From Deltaproteobacteria bacterium (GTDB taxonomy: Bacteria > Desulfobacterota > Desulfobacteria > Desulfobacterales > JAFDCJ01), in NCBI GenBank assembly GCA_024277475.1, contig JAJRVC010000056.1, positions 1-6,787 of the forward strand: a DNA stretch of 6,787 nt. The letters run 5' to 3'. The position numbers and the translations under genes were made by a program. Positions 6,104 through 6,787 of the stretch are shown here, in pieces. Every line of letters starts with the position of its first letter. The stretch's first letter is position 1. Below the pieces are notes generated by a model. The model saw only the letters and a program-made list of their open reading frames with translations. It made no database searches and was not told the DNA's origin.

Positions 6104-6298
6104 GTGTCCAAAACTTTTCGATTTAGACCCGAAAAAATGGATATTTTAAAAAAATTGAAGAATCAGACCGGTCAATCTGAAACAGCTATTTTGGAAAATC
6201 TAATCGCAGCAAAAAGATACGTAACCGGCTATAAATTTAGACTTTTTCATGCAAGCCTGCTATATTTCTCAAGTATTTCTGGACACAGGACAAAATAA
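6104..6298 (+). CDS. Small ribbon-helix-helix-like protein (possible antitoxin or remnant)
   Basis: A 64-aa ORF with a GTG start and no evident Shine-Dalgarno, beginning 2 nt after the stop of the degenerate frame. Residues 3-9 (KTFRFRP) could be the DNA-contacting beta strand. Residues 10-22 (EKMDILKKLKNQT) and 25-36 (SETAILENLIAA) form two short amphipathic helices joined by a Gly-containing turn, the layout of CopG/Arc-type ribbon-helix-helix repressors and antitoxins. After residue about 37 the sequence (YVTGYKFRLFHASLLYF) no longer looks like the family and may follow a frameshift. No intact toxin gene is next to it. Assignment rests on pattern only. Confidence 0.35.
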   Translation: MSKTFRFRPEKMDILKKLKNQTGQSETAILENLIAAKRYVTGYKFRLFHASLLYFSSISGHRTK

Positions 6299-6787
6299 AA
6301 AAGGACTGTCCCAACCTGGATATCAAAAAAAACTTGACAAACATTGATTGATGTGCTTTTTAAGTTGTAGTTCCTTCCAAAAACATCTCTTCCGACGAAG
6401 AGTTTATCTGTTTTCTTGAATGGCGTGATACGGACATAACGGCTGATATCTTGAGGCAGGAAGCTATTTGATGCCTGAGGGGAGGCTTGTTTTGAGAAAC
6501 TTCCAATACGTTCCGATCTGAATTCTTTTCACTTCCTGTTTTATTTACCTCTAACGTTTCGGAATCTCAATAATATATTTAAATCATGATTTTTTTGCGA
6601 CGATAGTTCTATGCCGCCTACATGGAATAATGGTCAAAAACCCATAACTTAACCCAAGTTCGACAATTGTAATACAGTATTATCCATGATATAAATAAGT
6701 TACAAATTTTACGACAACTTTTTCGGCACTACAGTTTATTTGTTTGAGCTGCCCCTATCTTTCTTTAATGGTATTTTAATTTTTACC
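6299..6787. other. AT-rich tail without a recognisable gene
   Basis: No ORF of useful length was seen on either strand. A consensus -35 TTGACA (6334-6339) has only a poor T-rich -10 about 17 bp later. Two short palindromes occur: AAATCATGATTT (6581-6592), followed by Ts, and TAATACAGTATTA (6670-6682), the latter resembling one arm of the ATPase palindrome at 4728-4745. A short orphan frame lies at 6364-6471. No insertion-sequence ends, tRNA or direct repeats were evident. Confidence 0.6.
6364..6471 (+). other. Short orphan coding-like frame
   Basis: Thirty-five codons open directly after a TAA, without a start codon, end with SSDEEFICFLEWRDTDIT followed by ADILRQEAI and TGA. The TGA overlaps an ATG (TGATG at 6469-6473) that opens only a 16-codon frame. 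Local GC is higher than its surroundings and the peptide looks protein-like. It may be the tail of a decayed gene; I recognise no family. Confidence 0.2.

Noticed and set aside
6281..6312. Insertion-sequence end suggested by GGACA and TGTCC motifs near the RHH-like ORF stop
   Set aside because: Only 5-bp arms, no transposase fragment and no target-site duplication could be found.

Overview
The window reads as part of an anaerobic, probably desulfobacterial (Desulfobacterota) chromosome. That assignment is inferred: a molybdenum hydroxylase operon in xdhABC-like order, moderately GC-rich genes separated by AT-richer spacers, and degenerate 7-bp-periodic intergenic repeats of a kind I associate from memory with that group. 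No rRNA, tRNA or other marker gene confirms it.

Region 1 (1-3127) encodes the three subunits of a xanthine dehydrogenase-family hydroxylase, all on the + strand: the molybdopterin subunit (5' end cut by the window edge), the FAD subunit and the 2Fe-2S subunit. The last two are translationally coupled. The first two are separated by about 244 bp containing a heptamer repeat array in both orientations. Electrons would pass from substrate at Mo through two 2Fe-2S clusters to FAD. The substrate cannot be read from the sequence; a purine or other N-heterocycle is a reasonable guess.

Region 2 (3128-4660) is a repeat-filled spacer followed by an amidohydrolase (MtaD/SsnA/AtzB-like deaminase) split into two overlapping reading frames. 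The central block carrying the remaining metal and catalytic residues is missing, so this is a pseudogene formed by an internal, frame-changing deletion. Its 3' end runs into a clean array of eight GA-starting heptamers.

Region 3 (4660-5894) is visibly AT-richer and carries a stand-alone archaeal-type AAA/P-loop ATPase behind an elaborate upstream region: a consensus -35, two perfect palindromes sharing the GTGTA half-site, and a 23-bp imperfect direct repeat with 38-bp spacing. It looks like an autonomous, regulated, probably horizontally acquired gene.

Region 4 (5869-6787) looks like a graveyard: a degenerate reading frame overlapping the ATPase end, a small ribbon-helix-helix-like ORF starting 2 nt after it, a short orphan reading frame, and about 300 bp of AT-rich DNA with no recognisable gene.

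The best second-look items are the several unrelated heptamer arrays sharing one period, the dual-palindrome ATPase control region, and the deletion junction in the amidohydrolase.
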